In this document: positions 10,701 through 22,463 of the stretch, in pieces | Position numbering within the stretch: the first letter of the stretch is position 1 | Layout of the letters: every line of letters starts with the position of its first letter | DNA from: Entomortierella parvispora | Lineage: Eukaryota; Mortierellomycota; Mortierellomycetes; Mortierellales; Mortierellaceae | Reading direction: 5' to 3' | Assembly (NCBI GenBank): GCA_963573315.1 | Contig: OY752146.1 | Location: 1,550,001 to 1,614,000 of the forward strand | DNA: 64,000 bases | Translations under genes and position numbers: made by a program | Notes under the pieces: generated by a model | Database searches by the model: none | What the model was told of the DNA's origin: nothing | The model's input: only the letters and a program-made list of their open reading frames with translations

Positions 10701-11402
10701 AACCCTACGACGCCAGCTCAGTACTTCCATTTGCTCCGTCGTCAGATGAAGCGCAACTTCCGTAAGCCTCTGATCGTGATCGGACCCAAGACTCTGCTCC
10801 GTCTGCCCACTGCCGTCTCAACCTTGGAGGACATGGCCCCTGGCACGACGTTCGAACCTGTTTTGGGCGATGTTCAGACCGAGAAGAACCCCGGCTCGGT
10901 CGAGAAGGTGTTGTTTGTCTCTGGCAAGCTCTACTACGATCTGATCAAGGAGCGTCAGGCCAAGGGTGCTGACGACAAGGTTGCAATTGTTCGTGTGGAG
11001 GAACTCAGCCCCTTCCCCAAGGATGGCTTGAAGCAGCAGATCGAGACTTACTCTGGAGCTAAAGGTGAGTCTTTGCTTTGATTCAGATATTTTGTCGATT
11101 GTTTTTTGGAGTAGGGGTAGCGCTCCTGTTTTCACTTTCTCTCCCAGCCCTTGCATCGAGTTGCTAATTTCCCGCTGGTTTTTTTTCTTTCTTTTTTTGT
11201 GGTAGACTTTACCTGGATTCAAGAAGAGCCCCAGAACGGTGGAGCATACTCGTTCATGGAGCCAAGGATACGCCAGATGTTGCCCGAGAACATGGCCTTG
11301 AACTACATTGGCAGGGAGGCTTCAGCTGCCCCTGCAACCGGTATTGCCGTAGTCCACCGCAAGGAGAGTGCCGACATCTTGGCCAAAGCTTTCCGTTTGT
11401 AA
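7783..11402 (+). CDS. DHTKD1: 2-oxoadipate dehydrogenase E1 (DHTKD1 type), mitochondrial
   Basis: A thiamine-diphosphate E1 enzyme that decarboxylates 2-oxoadipate (and more weakly 2-oxoglutarate) as part of a 2-oxo acid dehydrogenase complex in lysine and tryptophan breakdown. Exons 7783-8047, 8137-8257, 8433-8628, 8737-8956, 9041-10447, 10534-11064 and 11206-11402 give 978 residues. The first 55 residues are rich in Arg, Ser and Ala without acidic residues: a mitochondrial presequence. Landmarks are [19 protein letters not shown], the ThDP motif from [10 protein letters not shown] to [23 protein letters not shown] and [14 protein letters not shown]. The early part (YGYR, then [10 protein letters not shown]) and the C-terminus resemble DHTKD1 more than OGDH/KGD1, and the E2-binding N-terminal domain of OGDH is not evident. 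The main alternative is a 2-oxoglutarate-preferring paralogue. Confidence 0.92.
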
Positions 11403-12644
11403 ATTTCCTTCCCTCTTCGTTTTGCAGTCATCATAATCCAATCTTTCATCTTTTTTTCAATCTGAGTAACCAAACTACACCACGTATAAAGATTTTCATA
11501 GACAAACAACCGTTGACCTCTTTTTGTTAATGATGGATGCGAGATAGTCGAGATAGTTAAAAGATCAATTGCAGTTGAGAAAAGGTCCGGTTCGTTCTGT
11601 CAGACAATTGAAGACAAAAGGGAAACAGGTGGGGACAATGACTTGGAAAGAAAGAAATCGAAAGAGCAGACAAGAGGGTCCTTCATTTTTTTTTCTACTG
11701 CGGTTTGCTGTTGCAAGATGGCGCAGAGAGGAGGGGGAGAAAGAATTTCACACACACGCTTTTTTGCGACATCACACTAACATGCACAAAAAAAAAAAAA
11801 AAAAAAATAGAGAGAGCTGGCTCCAGGATGGGTTTGCTCTTTCAGGTGGTTTTTTCATTTCTTTACCCGGACACCATGAGAATGTAGCAATCTCCAAGAA
11901 CCACGAACATCTCTAGATGGGCGACAAAGACGAGAATAAAGAGAAAGAAACAAAAAGAGTCGTGTTTTGACAAATGGAGTGGTTGCAGTGTTTGGGCCTG
12001 ACCACAGGACACGTTGGGCTGGTTGTGTGCATCCATCCACTTTTCAAAAAAAAAAAATCATGCAATATTTTCGCTTCTTTGATTTTTTTTTTTTTTTTTT
12101 TTCAAAAGTTGACCCTGGGTTTTGAGTCCAAGGCGGCCAACCTTTGGGCGAGGATGAGATTAGAGACGACGCGTCGCGGATGAGCGATGGATGCGACAGT
12201 CATGATGAGGATGATGTGCAGAAGCAGACCGGGGGATGAGGACGCGCATTGGGGTAGAATCCACCGAGGAATCACGGGTCGGGGGATGGGGGCATGGAAT
12301 GAGAAAACGAAGGACTGAAGAGGGAAGAGACGACAACGACGACGACACGGCGCAGGAAAAGGGACTCCGTCACTTTCAGCCAGCCAGACAGGGGAGAAAG
12401 AACGAAAAGAAAAGAAGAGCAGAAAATTTTGTTTCTCCCCCTTTCCCTTCCTTTTCTTTCTCCTCTCTTTTCTCTTTCTCTCTTTCTCTCTCTCTCTTTT
12501 CTCTTCTCACTCCCCCCCCCATCCCATCCTATCCCATCCATCCCATCCCTCACATCCCTCACCCACTCGCTCTTCTTCATCCGCCCTCACACCCACACCC
12601 ACACCCACGCCCACACCCACACCCACACACACACTCACATCACA
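11403..12644. other. Intergenic region and pyrimidine-rich leader of the DEK-HMG gene
   Basis: No gene seen. Runs of A (about 11789-11807) and T (12082-12102) occur. From 12430 the plus strand is almost pure pyrimidine, then becomes a tract of CCCACA/CCCATCC repeats (12515-12640) that ends a few bases before the start codon. Confidence 0.55.
12590..12637 (+). repeat. (CCCACA)n tract before start codon
   Basis: About eight imperfect copies of CCCACA, ending in CACA repeats, stand directly upstream of the ATG at 12645. It may be transcribed leader or a protein-binding platform; nothing in the sequence decides between these. Confidence 0.7.
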
Positions 12645-15600
12645 ATGTCTGACTCTGGCGACTCCTCCGACTCTGAAGTCTACATCCCCCGCGACCCCGT
12701 CGTCCCTCGTGCGTGAATTCTCTTTTTGTTCTTTCCCAATTTTTCGTCTGCTTCGCGTTTGTGTTTTTTTCGTTTCGCTCGCTTGTCCCTCTCGATTTTT
12801 GAAATTTGGCCAAAATTTTTGGGATGGATACAAAAAAAACAACAAAAACGCGTTGCTCTCTTGTGCGTCTGTTATTTTGGCGCATGCATCCATTGCTTTT
12901 GACCGTAACTGACTGACCTGATATCCTCTCTCCTCGTCTCTACCTCTCTGTCCATGTCCTGCCATCCCTCCTTATTCCCCTATCGACCTGTCCTCGGTAT
13001 CATTCTCTTCATCATCGTATCCCCCCCACAGTTCCCGTCTCCGGCCCTCGTGACCGCAAAAAGGTCGACCGCTACACCGTTGTTGTCGCCGAAAAGCCCA
13101 AAAAGGAGTTGGTGATTCCCAAGGTAAAACAATGAAAACGAAAACGAAAACTGACAGACGGACCGGCCGACCAAAAGAGCCAGGCGACAATCAAAACAAC
13201 AGACAGAAAATTATTCTCTAGCCGCCAGCCCCTCTTTTCGCTCGTTCTCTATCTCTTCTCGCCCCACCCCTTTGTATCCCAAACTTGGAGAGGGCCCTGA
13301 GAAAACAACAGGGTTCTTCTCTTGCGCCTCCAGGAAGGACCAAAGGGAACGGACGTACAAAACAAAGCCCAAAAGACCGATGAACAAAACAAGAGGACAG
13401 ACACGCAAACCCACATTTGCCCTGGCACCACCCGAGCCAGAACGCGACGGGACAAAACGAGGAATTCATCGGAGACAGACAGGCAGACAGACAGGCAACA
13501 ACCATGGTGCCTCTCTCACCTCCGGTGACACGCACAAACCGATTTTCTTTGTCATACAGAATTGTTAACGCTCGCTCCATTGTGTTGTTTTCCTCTTCTC
13601 CAGGGCCACGGTGTTCAGCTCAGCGAGATCCCAGTCGGTAAGTTCATATCCTTAAGTCAAGCTCTTGTGGATCTTCACAAATTGACACTGCAGCACAGCA
13701 CTCATCCCATTTCACCCAATCGCCAAGTTTTTCACACTAACCCCACCTCTCTCCTTCTCTGCTTTTGCCTTCTAGTCAACGCCAACTTGGACAAGCTCAA
13801 GAACCGTGACACCCTCGTTGTCGACCTCCACAAGATTCTCTATGGACGTGTTTCCAGCAAGACACTGAAGGAGGACCTCAAGGCCTTCAACGGTCTTGGA
13901 GACCTCTCTGAGGTAAGAAAGGAGTTACCCACCATCGTGCTTCTTGAGAAAGAAATTAGAATTAGGAAACATCATGAGACAACACACGCAACACGCTCCC
14001 GATTCGTCCGACTTTTTGATTAACCTATTATTTTCTATTCTCGTGATTGCCGTTTCCCTCACCCCTTGTAGAAAGAGGAGGAGTCGTTCGAGGAGAGGCT
14101 CGGAAAGTGGACCGTTGTCCTCCTTCGCGATGTCATTGATCTCTTCAACCTCGAGGCTGGTGGTGACAAGGTAACGTTATCAGTCTGTGTGTTTTTGATA
14201 GAGAAACAGAGAAAAATGGAGCTCAAAAGATAGCGGAAAGTCGCAATTTGAAAAAAAAACAAAAAAAAAAAAATCCTTGGGAACCTCGGCGGCTGACTTT
14301 ATTTTTAACACTTATTCATTTTATTTTCTGTTTGCTCTCGGGGATTGCACCTTCTAGGATGCCATCATGGACCGTCTCATGGCTTTCTTCAAGAAGCCCG
14401 CCGATTCCGGTCTTGTCCCTCGCGCTCAAAAGGTAAACATATATGTTTCCACCTTCAATTGCATTCAGTGTTCTGAACCTAGGTCCTTGTGACAATCAGT
14501 TTCGCGCTGGACAACTCTTCTAATATCCACTGTGCCCCATTGTTGTTCGTGTCTTGTCGATAGGCTGCTCAGGAGCTTAAGGAGAAGAAGGCCCAGAAGC
14601 AGGCCATTAAGAAGGCCAAGTTGGCGGCCAAGACTGCCAAGGCTGCCGAGTTGAAGAAGAAGAGGGCCGAGCAGAAGAAGGAGCAGACTGAGAAGAAGAA
14701 GGCTGCTGCCAAGGCCAAGGCCGCTGCCAAGGCCGCTGCTGCCGCCAAGGCTTCCAAGGCTACCACCAAGGCTACCACCAAGGCTACCACCAAGGCTACC
14801 GCTGCTACCGCTACCAAGGCCCCCAAGACCTTGAAGGTTCGCTCTGCCTATGACATGTACGTAAAGGATCACTTGAAGTCCACCATGGATGCCGCCCCCG
14901 AGGTCTCGCGTGCAGAGGCCCTCAAGACCTTGGCCGTCAAGTGGGACGGCGTTGCTGAGGATTCCAAGAAGGAGTACCAGACCAAGGCCGACACCGAGAA
15001 TACCAAGAACGCTGAGAAGAAGGCCAAGGCCGAGCAGGAGGCCAAGGAGGCTGCCAAGAAGGAGAAGAAGAAGGCTGCCAAGGAGACCGCCGCCGCCGCT
15101 ACTGAGGAGCCAAAGAAGGCCAAGAAGGAGAAGGCCCCCAAGGCTGATGCTGCTGCTGCCCCCAAGGCTGCTAAGGCTGCCAAGACTGAGAAGGTTGAGA
15201 AGGCCGAGAAGGCTCCCAAGGAGAAGAAGGCTGCTGTTGCCAAGGCCGCCACTGCCGAGAAGACCGAGAAGGCCCCCAAGGAGAAGAAGGAGAAGAAGGA
15301 GAAGGCTGCTGCTGCCCCTGCCGCTGCTGCTGAGGCTGAGAAGAAGACCAAGGCTCCCAAGGAGAAGAAGGAGAAAGCTGCCAAGGCTACCGAGACTGCA
15401 GAGAAGCCCGCCAAGAAGGAGAAGGCCGCTGCCGCTGCACCCAAGGAGGCTAAGGAGACCAAGGAGACCAAGGCCCCCAAGGCCAAGAAGGAGAAGGCTG
15501 CTGCCCCTGCTGCCGCCGCTTCTTCATCAGCTGAGGAAGTCAAGGCCCCCAAGGAGAAAAAGGCCAAGGTCGCCAAGTCTGATGACAAGGAGAGCAAGAA

Positions 15601-16152
15601 GGAGACCAAGGAGGCTGCCCCCAAGAAGGCTGCCGCCAAGGCCACCCCCAAGGCCAAGGTAAGCAAACATTCGCACTTTTTGGTCAATTACCTGGGAAGT
15701 GTAGCGCAAAGTACAATGTGTTGACTATTTTGTTCCCCTGGTTTTTGTCATTTAGGAGGCTGTTGCATCAACGGAAGCCGCCCCCAAGAAGGCTGCTGCC
15801 CCTAAGGCTGCCAAGGCTGACAAGGCTGCTGATGCCCCTAAGGCCAAGGCCACCAAGGCTGACAAGAAGGCCGAGGTGGAGAAGCTCGCCATCTCTGCTG
15901 CTGGAAAGGTAAAGAGAGGGAGAAAAAAATGGATCGAATGTTGACCACATTACATTTTATTGCAAACTCGTAGGATTGGTTGGTTCAAATGGACGCGACG
16001 TGGCTAAATAATATCTTTCTCGTTTTTTTTGTGGGGCAATCTGATAGAAGAGAAAGGCCGATACTACCGAAGCCACCGCCGCCACGACAGTTGCCAAGAA
16101 GGCCAAGGCCAAGTCAACAGCAGCCCCCAAGGCAGCGGCTGCCGCCAAGTAA
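12645..16152 (+). CDS. DEK-domain plus HMG-box chromatin protein with Lys/Ala-rich tail
   Basis: A nuclear chromatin protein of 617 residues. Exons: 12645-12708, 13032-13123, 13604-13637, 13776-13912, 14072-14170, 14358-14432, 14564-15658, 15756-15908 and 16048-16152. Residues about 25-165 resemble the N-terminal region of DEK: a basic segment, GHGVQLSEIP, then LHKILYGRVSSKTLKEDLKAF and the SAP-like helices up to MDRLMAFF. Residues about 254-320 form an HMG box (KTLKVRSAYDMYVKDH, then KWDGVAEDSKKEYQ). The rest is long Lys/Ala/Glu-rich repeats (PKEKK, AAKA), like a histone H1 tail. It probably binds or bends DNA and shapes chromatin. Codons in the tail are uniform (GCC, AAG), which suggests high expression. 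The seven early introns split the DEK part. The DEK call rests on pattern similarity and is less certain than the HMG box. Confidence 0.8.
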
Positions 16153-16650
16153 AGAGAGGGAAGGGCGAACTTTTGGCTGCTTCCCCCTCCCAAAGTCGGT
16201 GGAAGTACGCTTGTAAAAACAAGGAGAGCACGAACTGCAAGAGATTTGAGGGGTTTTTTGGAACGCCAGGAACGAAAGGAGAGGACGGGTCGGTGGCGAA
16301 TGGAAATAACACAGTTGCTTCTTCTTCTTCTCCTACCACCCGCCCGTATCCTCCTTCTACTCGTATGAAAACCGTCTTTTGTGGTCGTGCTCAAAGCGGA
16401 AGATTTTTTCGTTTGTAGCAACAATCATTTGAAAAGCACACCAAAAAAATCCCAAAAAAAATCTGTCGTTTCTAGCTTAGTTTATTTTTTTTCAATACAT
16501 CTGTACCTTTCAACAATCAAACAAAGACATTCAATTGTTTATCTCTCTGAGGAATGAATGATGGACTCGACCGTCTAATGGGGAGCAAGAGAAAGAAAAG
16601 ATTAGCCGAGCAGGTTTTTTTTAGATGGATGCAGAGACAAGTCCTCAAGT
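16153..16650. other. Convergent 3' regions of the DEK-HMG and VPS51 genes
   Basis: The two genes end toward each other here. The stretch is rich in A and T runs (around 16430-16500), compatible with polyadenylation on both strands. No gene seen. Confidence 0.5.
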
Positions 16651-19600
16651 TTAACCACTCACGTTGAAATCCAAAGGTGCCGGATCAATGCAGCGTCGAT
16701 ACGCGGTCTGTTGGGTCTCCTCCAAGAGTGAGTGCATCAACCTCTCATCCGCGGTCGCGAACCTCCATAGCCAAACCTTTGCAAACTCTGCATCAACCTG
16801 AATCTGTTGAAAGCCTCCCTTGCCAAACGTCCGAGTCCGGACAGATTCCGCCCACGCCTTGAGCAAGATCTTGATGATGCCAAAGAGGATCCCGGTCCTG
16901 GTCAGATCCTGACAACGAACAAAGATCTCGACCCGGTCCGAAAAGAGTTTATCAATGTTACTCAAGAGTAGGTTCCGTTGTTGATGACTGCTTTCAAAGA
17001 ATCGAGAATTCATTGTGTTGCTCCCATAGGACGTCAAGGAATCGTTCCGTTTGGCATTGTTGGTGGTCGAGTTGCTACCATCATGGTGGCTTCCTCCTCC
17101 ACCGGTGCCGTTGTTGGCTGGCTTGAAGATGGACTCACGACGCGCGGATTCAGAGCTGATATCCCGATGTTGTCCTGCACGATCGCCTTCATCTCCATAG
17201 ACGGCAATGACCTGGCGTTCAATTTCGTTCAATTGCCTGTAAACTTCCTCCCAAGCCCACGACACCCCTGAGGGAGGGGAAGGCAGAGTCAAAAAGTCGA
17301 TAGACACCCTTCCTGCTGATGAAGAAGACAAAGAGGGCTGAATGTCCATGACCAGCCACGACAGTTCGTTTCCAGTCCTAGAAATAAATCCATCCAACAA
17401 CAAATGGCCAGTCTCTTGGCAGGATTGGACTATATTCTTGTAGTCCCATTGCAGCTGTGCCACCATTGGAGGTTCCTCGTAGGACTCGATCAAGAATGAT
17501 CCAGATCGGTTCCGTTTCCCGGGTCGGAACAAAGTCTTGGACACTGCCCTGTAGAGTTGCTCCACCGTCGCGTTCGAGAGTTCGAAGCAGAGTTGTGACA
17601 TGACTAGGCTTGTCCTGGTATTGGTATTGTTGTTGCTGGCGGAGGAGGGCGCCAAAGATTCTGTCGTCGACTTTTGCGATGCAGACGACAACGAGGAAGA
17701 GGCGACCAGCTGTTGCATCTCTTGCAAGACTTGATCCCAAAAGAGCTTGAATCCATCTTGGAAGTTCTTCAAGAACAAGGCTCTGCCCTCCTTGGTCTCC
17801 ATGAACTGAGCTTCAGAACTCATACACCTTTCCAAGAATGGAACTGTATCCATCCTGAACATATCCAATAGCCACTGCGCCGTTTCTTTGATAGAGACCG
17901 ACCATACTCCGTCTCCGTCTCCAGATCCAAGAATACGCTGTAGCAATCCATCTTTGACCTTGGCCAAGGACCGTTCCACGAGTCGACTTTCCCAATTTTG
18001 AATCAACCCTGTCGCCAGAGAATCGAACCCGACCAACTGACAGAGGCTCACGCTAGAGAGAGTGCCTAAATAAAGGGTCTGGAGGACGTGCACATGAACC
18101 TCTGGCTGAATGCTAAAGATATCGTCCTGGGAAAAAAAGGAGGAAATTAAGTTTCTTTCATTCCTGTGCTGCCATGTCTGTGCACAAAACAAAAAAAGAG
18201 AAAAAATGAGAAAACCTACAGGATAGTCCAAAAATGATCTGATAATATCGAAATAGCCGCTCACAATCTTAGAAATGGCTTCTTTGACGGTCTTTGTAGC
18301 CAAGGCCTGTTGTTCCCGTGTCAAGCTGGCATGAACCCGCGCTACATCCTTGGCGATCCAGGCCGGTGGGGGGACTGGTGATGATTTTGACGAAGCCGGG
18401 TCCGACAAAGTTTCCACGACTTCCTTGTCGTTGGATGATACACTCATAGATACTGTTGTGGTTGTGGTATTGTTGACCGCCACTAAAAAGTAGTTCCGGA
18501 AAGAAGACACAAAGACTTCCACTTGCTTCAAGAATTGAGCATTGAGTGCAGAGACTTTGTCAGCAGGCACAGTCACTGAAGAAGCTGAGGAGGCTGCAGC
18601 GGACTTGGTCTTGCCATCCTTTTCCTTGGTTCCTCCACTGGGTGTCCTGGCTTTTTTGCCTGACCTTTTGGGTGTTGCCACTGGCGTCTGAGCATTGGAT
18701 CCAGGAGATACAGTTGGTGGCGGAGGAATGTAAAGAGGCAAAGCTTCGATGTTCTGTAGTGTTTTGGTCCTGACTTTTCCAAGTGCATTCAGAGAACTAC
18801 AAAAAAAGATAAAGGGTTTTAAGTGAAAACGTCATTCCGATACGCCAAGCTTGTTTCGGGGTGCCTAGACAACTTACAGCTCCAAATACTGCTTCCATAG
18901 TGCAACTGGATCCTCTTTCAGTGCCAGTAGCAGCCCTACGCTTTCTGAAATCTCTGTCAAGGAGGCCTGCCGGATACAAAGGCAATATCCGATGGTTAAT
19001 TTCAGCCTGCTGATTGCCGCTCAGTGATTCCTTCTCTTTCCAGCCAATATTCTTTACCTCATCGGCACACATCTTTTGTCGAATCTTTTGAGCTATTTGG
19101 ACCATGATGGTCTTGCATTCGCGTTCGATGCCTGTAAACACTGTCAAATGCTTGTAGTGCTGGAGGAGATGAAGCGTCCTGCAATAAGATTTAACCGCCT
19201 GGGTATATGATTCCGTTTCCAAACACTGATGCAAATTGGTGGGTAGCTCAAAGACGAATTGTAACTACATGCCAATCCAAAACAGAAATGATTAAGTCGG
19301 TCAATTGAGAAAAAAGCCCCCCCCCAACAAAAAAGATGCAAAGAATAAACGACTGAGTTACCTTTGTCAAAAGACTATGGACGCCATTCAGCTGCCGAAT
19401 CTTTTCTCTCTTTCCACCTAAAGAGCTATGGATAGCTGAAGATGAGGTTGCAATCTTGCTAATGTTCTCTGTCAACCGCGACATTTCCGACTCCAAATTG
19501 TCCACGTTTGATTTCATCTATTTTCGAATGGAAACAATCTAGGTCAGTAAGAATGATAGATTTAGAGAATCCGGTTCCTCCTCCACAATGGGTCAACTCG

Positions 19601-20173
19601 TCATTACTTTGTTGATGGTGTCGGTCGCACTGAGGAACTTGCTATAGTTCTCGTAGACGAGCGTCTTCATGTCACCGTCCAGTTGACGGATATCGGCGAC
19701 CAATTCATTGTCACTCTGGACCAGTCCAGGTAACTGCTTTTCAACAAACATCTTGTGCATATACTTGTCCACCTCAAACGCATGACTATCTACAACACAA
19801 AGAGAGGAGCAGATAGGCAGACATCATGAGTTTCTTGATGTCTAACAAACATGCTGCTGTATTGTCTTTCATTTGGATCGGATTTTGGGCATCGTCTTTT
19901 TTTACCTAGATCGTATGGGTCTGCCTTGGTCAAGGCAGCTCCTCCAGGGTGGGAGCTTGATTTTTCACGGGTACCTTCCTGCAGAACTGCATCAGCTTGT
20001 TGGATGCCATAGTAGTTGCGGAGAAAACTCTTTGCCCGTCGACGCGTTGTGGTGCCCGAGGCGGGTCCTGCGGTTGAGGCCGTCATGGTCGAGGTAGCAA
20101 CGGGACGATGAGTAGTGGCAGGGGGGTTGAAGGGAGCTTCTAGAGGATGGAGGGGTCCATCTCCTGCGGCCAT
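16651..20173 (-). CDS. VPS51: VPS51, GARP/EARP tethering complex subunit
   Basis: A subunit of the GARP complex, which tethers endosome-derived vesicles at the trans-Golgi. On the minus strand the exons are 20173-19906, 19789-19608, 19517-19362, 19264-19058, 18951-18878, 18796-18220 and 18126-16651, giving 979 residues. Near the N-terminus is RRRAKSFLRNYYG, followed by DPYD and the family-typical sequence from LDGDMKTLVYENY to ATDTINKMKSNVD, then coiled coil and GVHSLLTK. The C-terminus carries the GIIKILLKAWAE and VRTRTFG blocks seen in animal VPS51. The Met at 20173 is chosen because 93 further upstream codons look like leader sequence and overlap the divergent promoter. A Ser/Ala/Lys-rich linker (residues about 330-390) and a His/Asn/Gly-rich insert are additions. 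Confidence 0.9.
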
Positions 20174-20497
20174 GGTCAGGGGAGGGTTCAGATGGGCAGA
20201 TGGGATTGCTGCAGCGGCTGGTGGACGGTTGATGAAGGGCAGGAGAGAAGGGTGTGGCGCGTTGCATGCATGCGCTGTCAAGAAGGGCGAGAAAAGGGGG
20301 AGGAGGACTGTTGAAAGGGAAAGGACACTGGAAGCTGGAGGTGTGAAAGTGTGCAGCCAGTCAGAGGGCGCATCCTCAAGCCACTGGCTCGCTCGCTCTT
20401 GACACTGCGCCCAAACAGAAACAGCGCTTCCTCGCTTCGTTCTCGCTTGCATCCTTCCTTCCTTCCTTCCATCCCATCCAATCTTCTACAAAACATA
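20174..20497. promoter_or_regulatory. Divergent promoter between VPS51 and DNAJC17
   Basis: Only 324 bases separate the two start codons, which point away from each other, so both promoters must lie here or overlap the leaders. A repeated CTTCCTTC tract (20453-20468) precedes the DNAJC17 start. No TATA box stands out. Confidence 0.6.
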
Positions 20498-22135
20498 ATG
20501 GCAGACGAGCAGCCGGACTGGTACGCCGTCCTCGGCGTCGACAGGACCGCCTCCGCAAAGGAAATCACGAAGGCTTACCGCCAGAAAGCCCTCAAGGTCC
20601 ACCCCGACAAGAATCCAGATCCCAATGCAGGTACAGCATCCATTCTCATGGCCTCCATGCAACAGGCTACGCCACCAACCTGCAATGGAACAAACGCAGA
20701 CTCATCCCCACGTTGTCCATCCTTCTCCCTTTGATAGCCAAGATCTTTCACGAACTCTCGCAGGCCTACGATCTACTGCTGGATCCAGCAGCCCGTCAGG
20801 CCTTTGATAATCTGCTGAATGTCAAGGTCCAGGCCAAGGAGCGAACAGATAGATACGACTCTGCAAGGAAAAAGATGAAGGAGGATCTAGAGATGAGGGA
20901 AAATGCGTTCAGGAAACAACAGCAGGACGAAAAGACTGCAGCCATGCGAATGCAATACGAGGTAAGGTGCACTGGTTCTGTTTCTGTACCCTCTTTGTAA
21001 ATCACATCGTTAGAGCCAAAACTAAGTCCTTTCTTTTTGGACGGTAGCTGGAGAGATTAAAGAAAGAACATGCAAAGTTACGGGAGCAAAGAGAGGCAGA
21101 TCTTTTGCGCCAGGCGGATGAGATCTCTGAGCTCTTGGAAGCTACAAAGCAGGCTGCCCGCGAAGGTAGGTTGTTTCCGTACTTTGTCCTGATCTAGTCC
21201 CGTTATTCTTTTTGCGGGGTGTTGTTCAAAGGACTAACTCATTTTCCTGCTCATGATCTGTGTCTCAATAGAGGAAATCAAGTCTGTGGATGGCACACTC
21301 TCAGTGAAATGGAACAAAAAGAAGTATAATACCCTCGATGAAGAAGCTTTGACAAGCCTGTTCCAAAAGTTTGGACCAGTCGACTCTTGTCTCTCTCGGA
21401 AGCAAGGATCAGCCATCATCACATTCAAGGAGATCACTGGAGCGGTATGTCTCTTTCTTTTCATGACGATTTTCTAAAGCTCTTTTATGGTTCTCTAACT
21501 TGCAAACCCTCTTGTGCGATTCGCCTACGAATCACACTTAGTATGCCGTCATGAAGGCGAAGGAGCGGGAAATGGAAGATTTGAACAAATTCAGGATATC
21601 ATGGGCAGGAGGGGAGGAGCCTCCTACGGTTGCTGATTTGCGAGCCAAGGACAATACACCGCCGCTACCACCTTTGCCACTGTCCACATCCTCAGCCACA
21701 TCATCGCCATCAGTGTCGCGCCCTGACTCTGCAAGGCCGTCTTTCCCAAAGCCAGCATTCAACACCCCAGCGTTCGCACCGGCATTTTCAACGCCTGCTT
21801 TTGGAACAGGATCCAGCGCCTTTGGATCATTCCCATCAACGGTAGCGACTTCATGATCTTTTGTGCGTTGTCCAGATACTGTTTGCAACGTAAAAGAGGT
21901 ACTGATCTCGTGTATTTATTATTTTTCGCTTGGACCATAGATCCCTTCATTTGGAGCACCTCCCTCGTTCAACGTGTCAAGTGAGGTGCCGTTGGTAGAC
22001 GACTATGAGGCAGCAACGTTGGCGCGGATGAGAAACAAAGACAATGAACGGAAACGGCTCGCGGAGGAAATGCTTAGAATGGACCAGGAGGAAGAAGAAC
22101 GCCAAAAGAGAGAAAAGACGGACACGAAAGAATAG
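20498..22135 (+). CDS. DNAJC17: DNAJC17-like J-protein with RRM, spliceosome-associated
   Basis: A J-domain protein related to human DNAJC17 and fission yeast Cwf23, which work with the spliceosome. Exons 20498-20630, 20738-20961, 21048-21165, 21272-21444, 21542-21841 and 21941-22135 give 380 residues. The J domain is residues 7-75, with the HPD tripeptide in KVHPDKNPD and [13 protein letters not shown] after the first intron. A charged coiled coil follows (about 80-155), then an RRM-like fold ([13 protein letters not shown] to GSAIITF, about 162-225). A Pro/Ser/Phe-rich segment with FGSFPS and PAFG repeats comes next; it is not part of the human protein as I know it. The C-terminus matches the family's end: [13 protein letters not shown] and a highly charged tail. 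Confidence 0.88.
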
Positions 22136-22463
22136 AAATAAACTGCACTGCGTAAGCAATGAATGGACGGAACAGGAAGGACCAAGACACCAGAACAGGT
22201 TGGGAGCAGTTGTGCAACGCAGGCAATGCTCTGCACCAAAAGGCCACACTGGACAACTGGACAACAGCAGATGCAGGCACAGGAGGGGAGCAGGCGGCTG
22301 TGGCAGAGAGCCTTGAACCAACCAACCAGCAGCAGGGCCCTTTTAGTTCCTTTTTTTCCTTTCTTTTTTTTTTTTTCCCTGTGCACATCCACCCTCCTTC
22401 CTTGCCCTTTCTCTGCCTAGTTCTCTCATCTATACACATTCGATTAACAAAAAGCCGTGGCCA
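22136..22463. other. Intergenic region between DNAJC17 and the PIL1-domain gene
   Basis: The region starts with CAG/GCA-rich DNA and ends in a T run and a CCTT-rich leader (22345-22430) before the ATG at 22464. No gene seen. Confidence 0.5.

Noticed and set aside
14869-15687. Long minus-strand frame (272 codons) across the DEK-HMG tail
   Set aside because: It is the antisense of GCC/AAG-rich repeat codons, giving Leu/Ala/Ser-rich nonsense; the plus strand has the HMG box and consistent splice sites.
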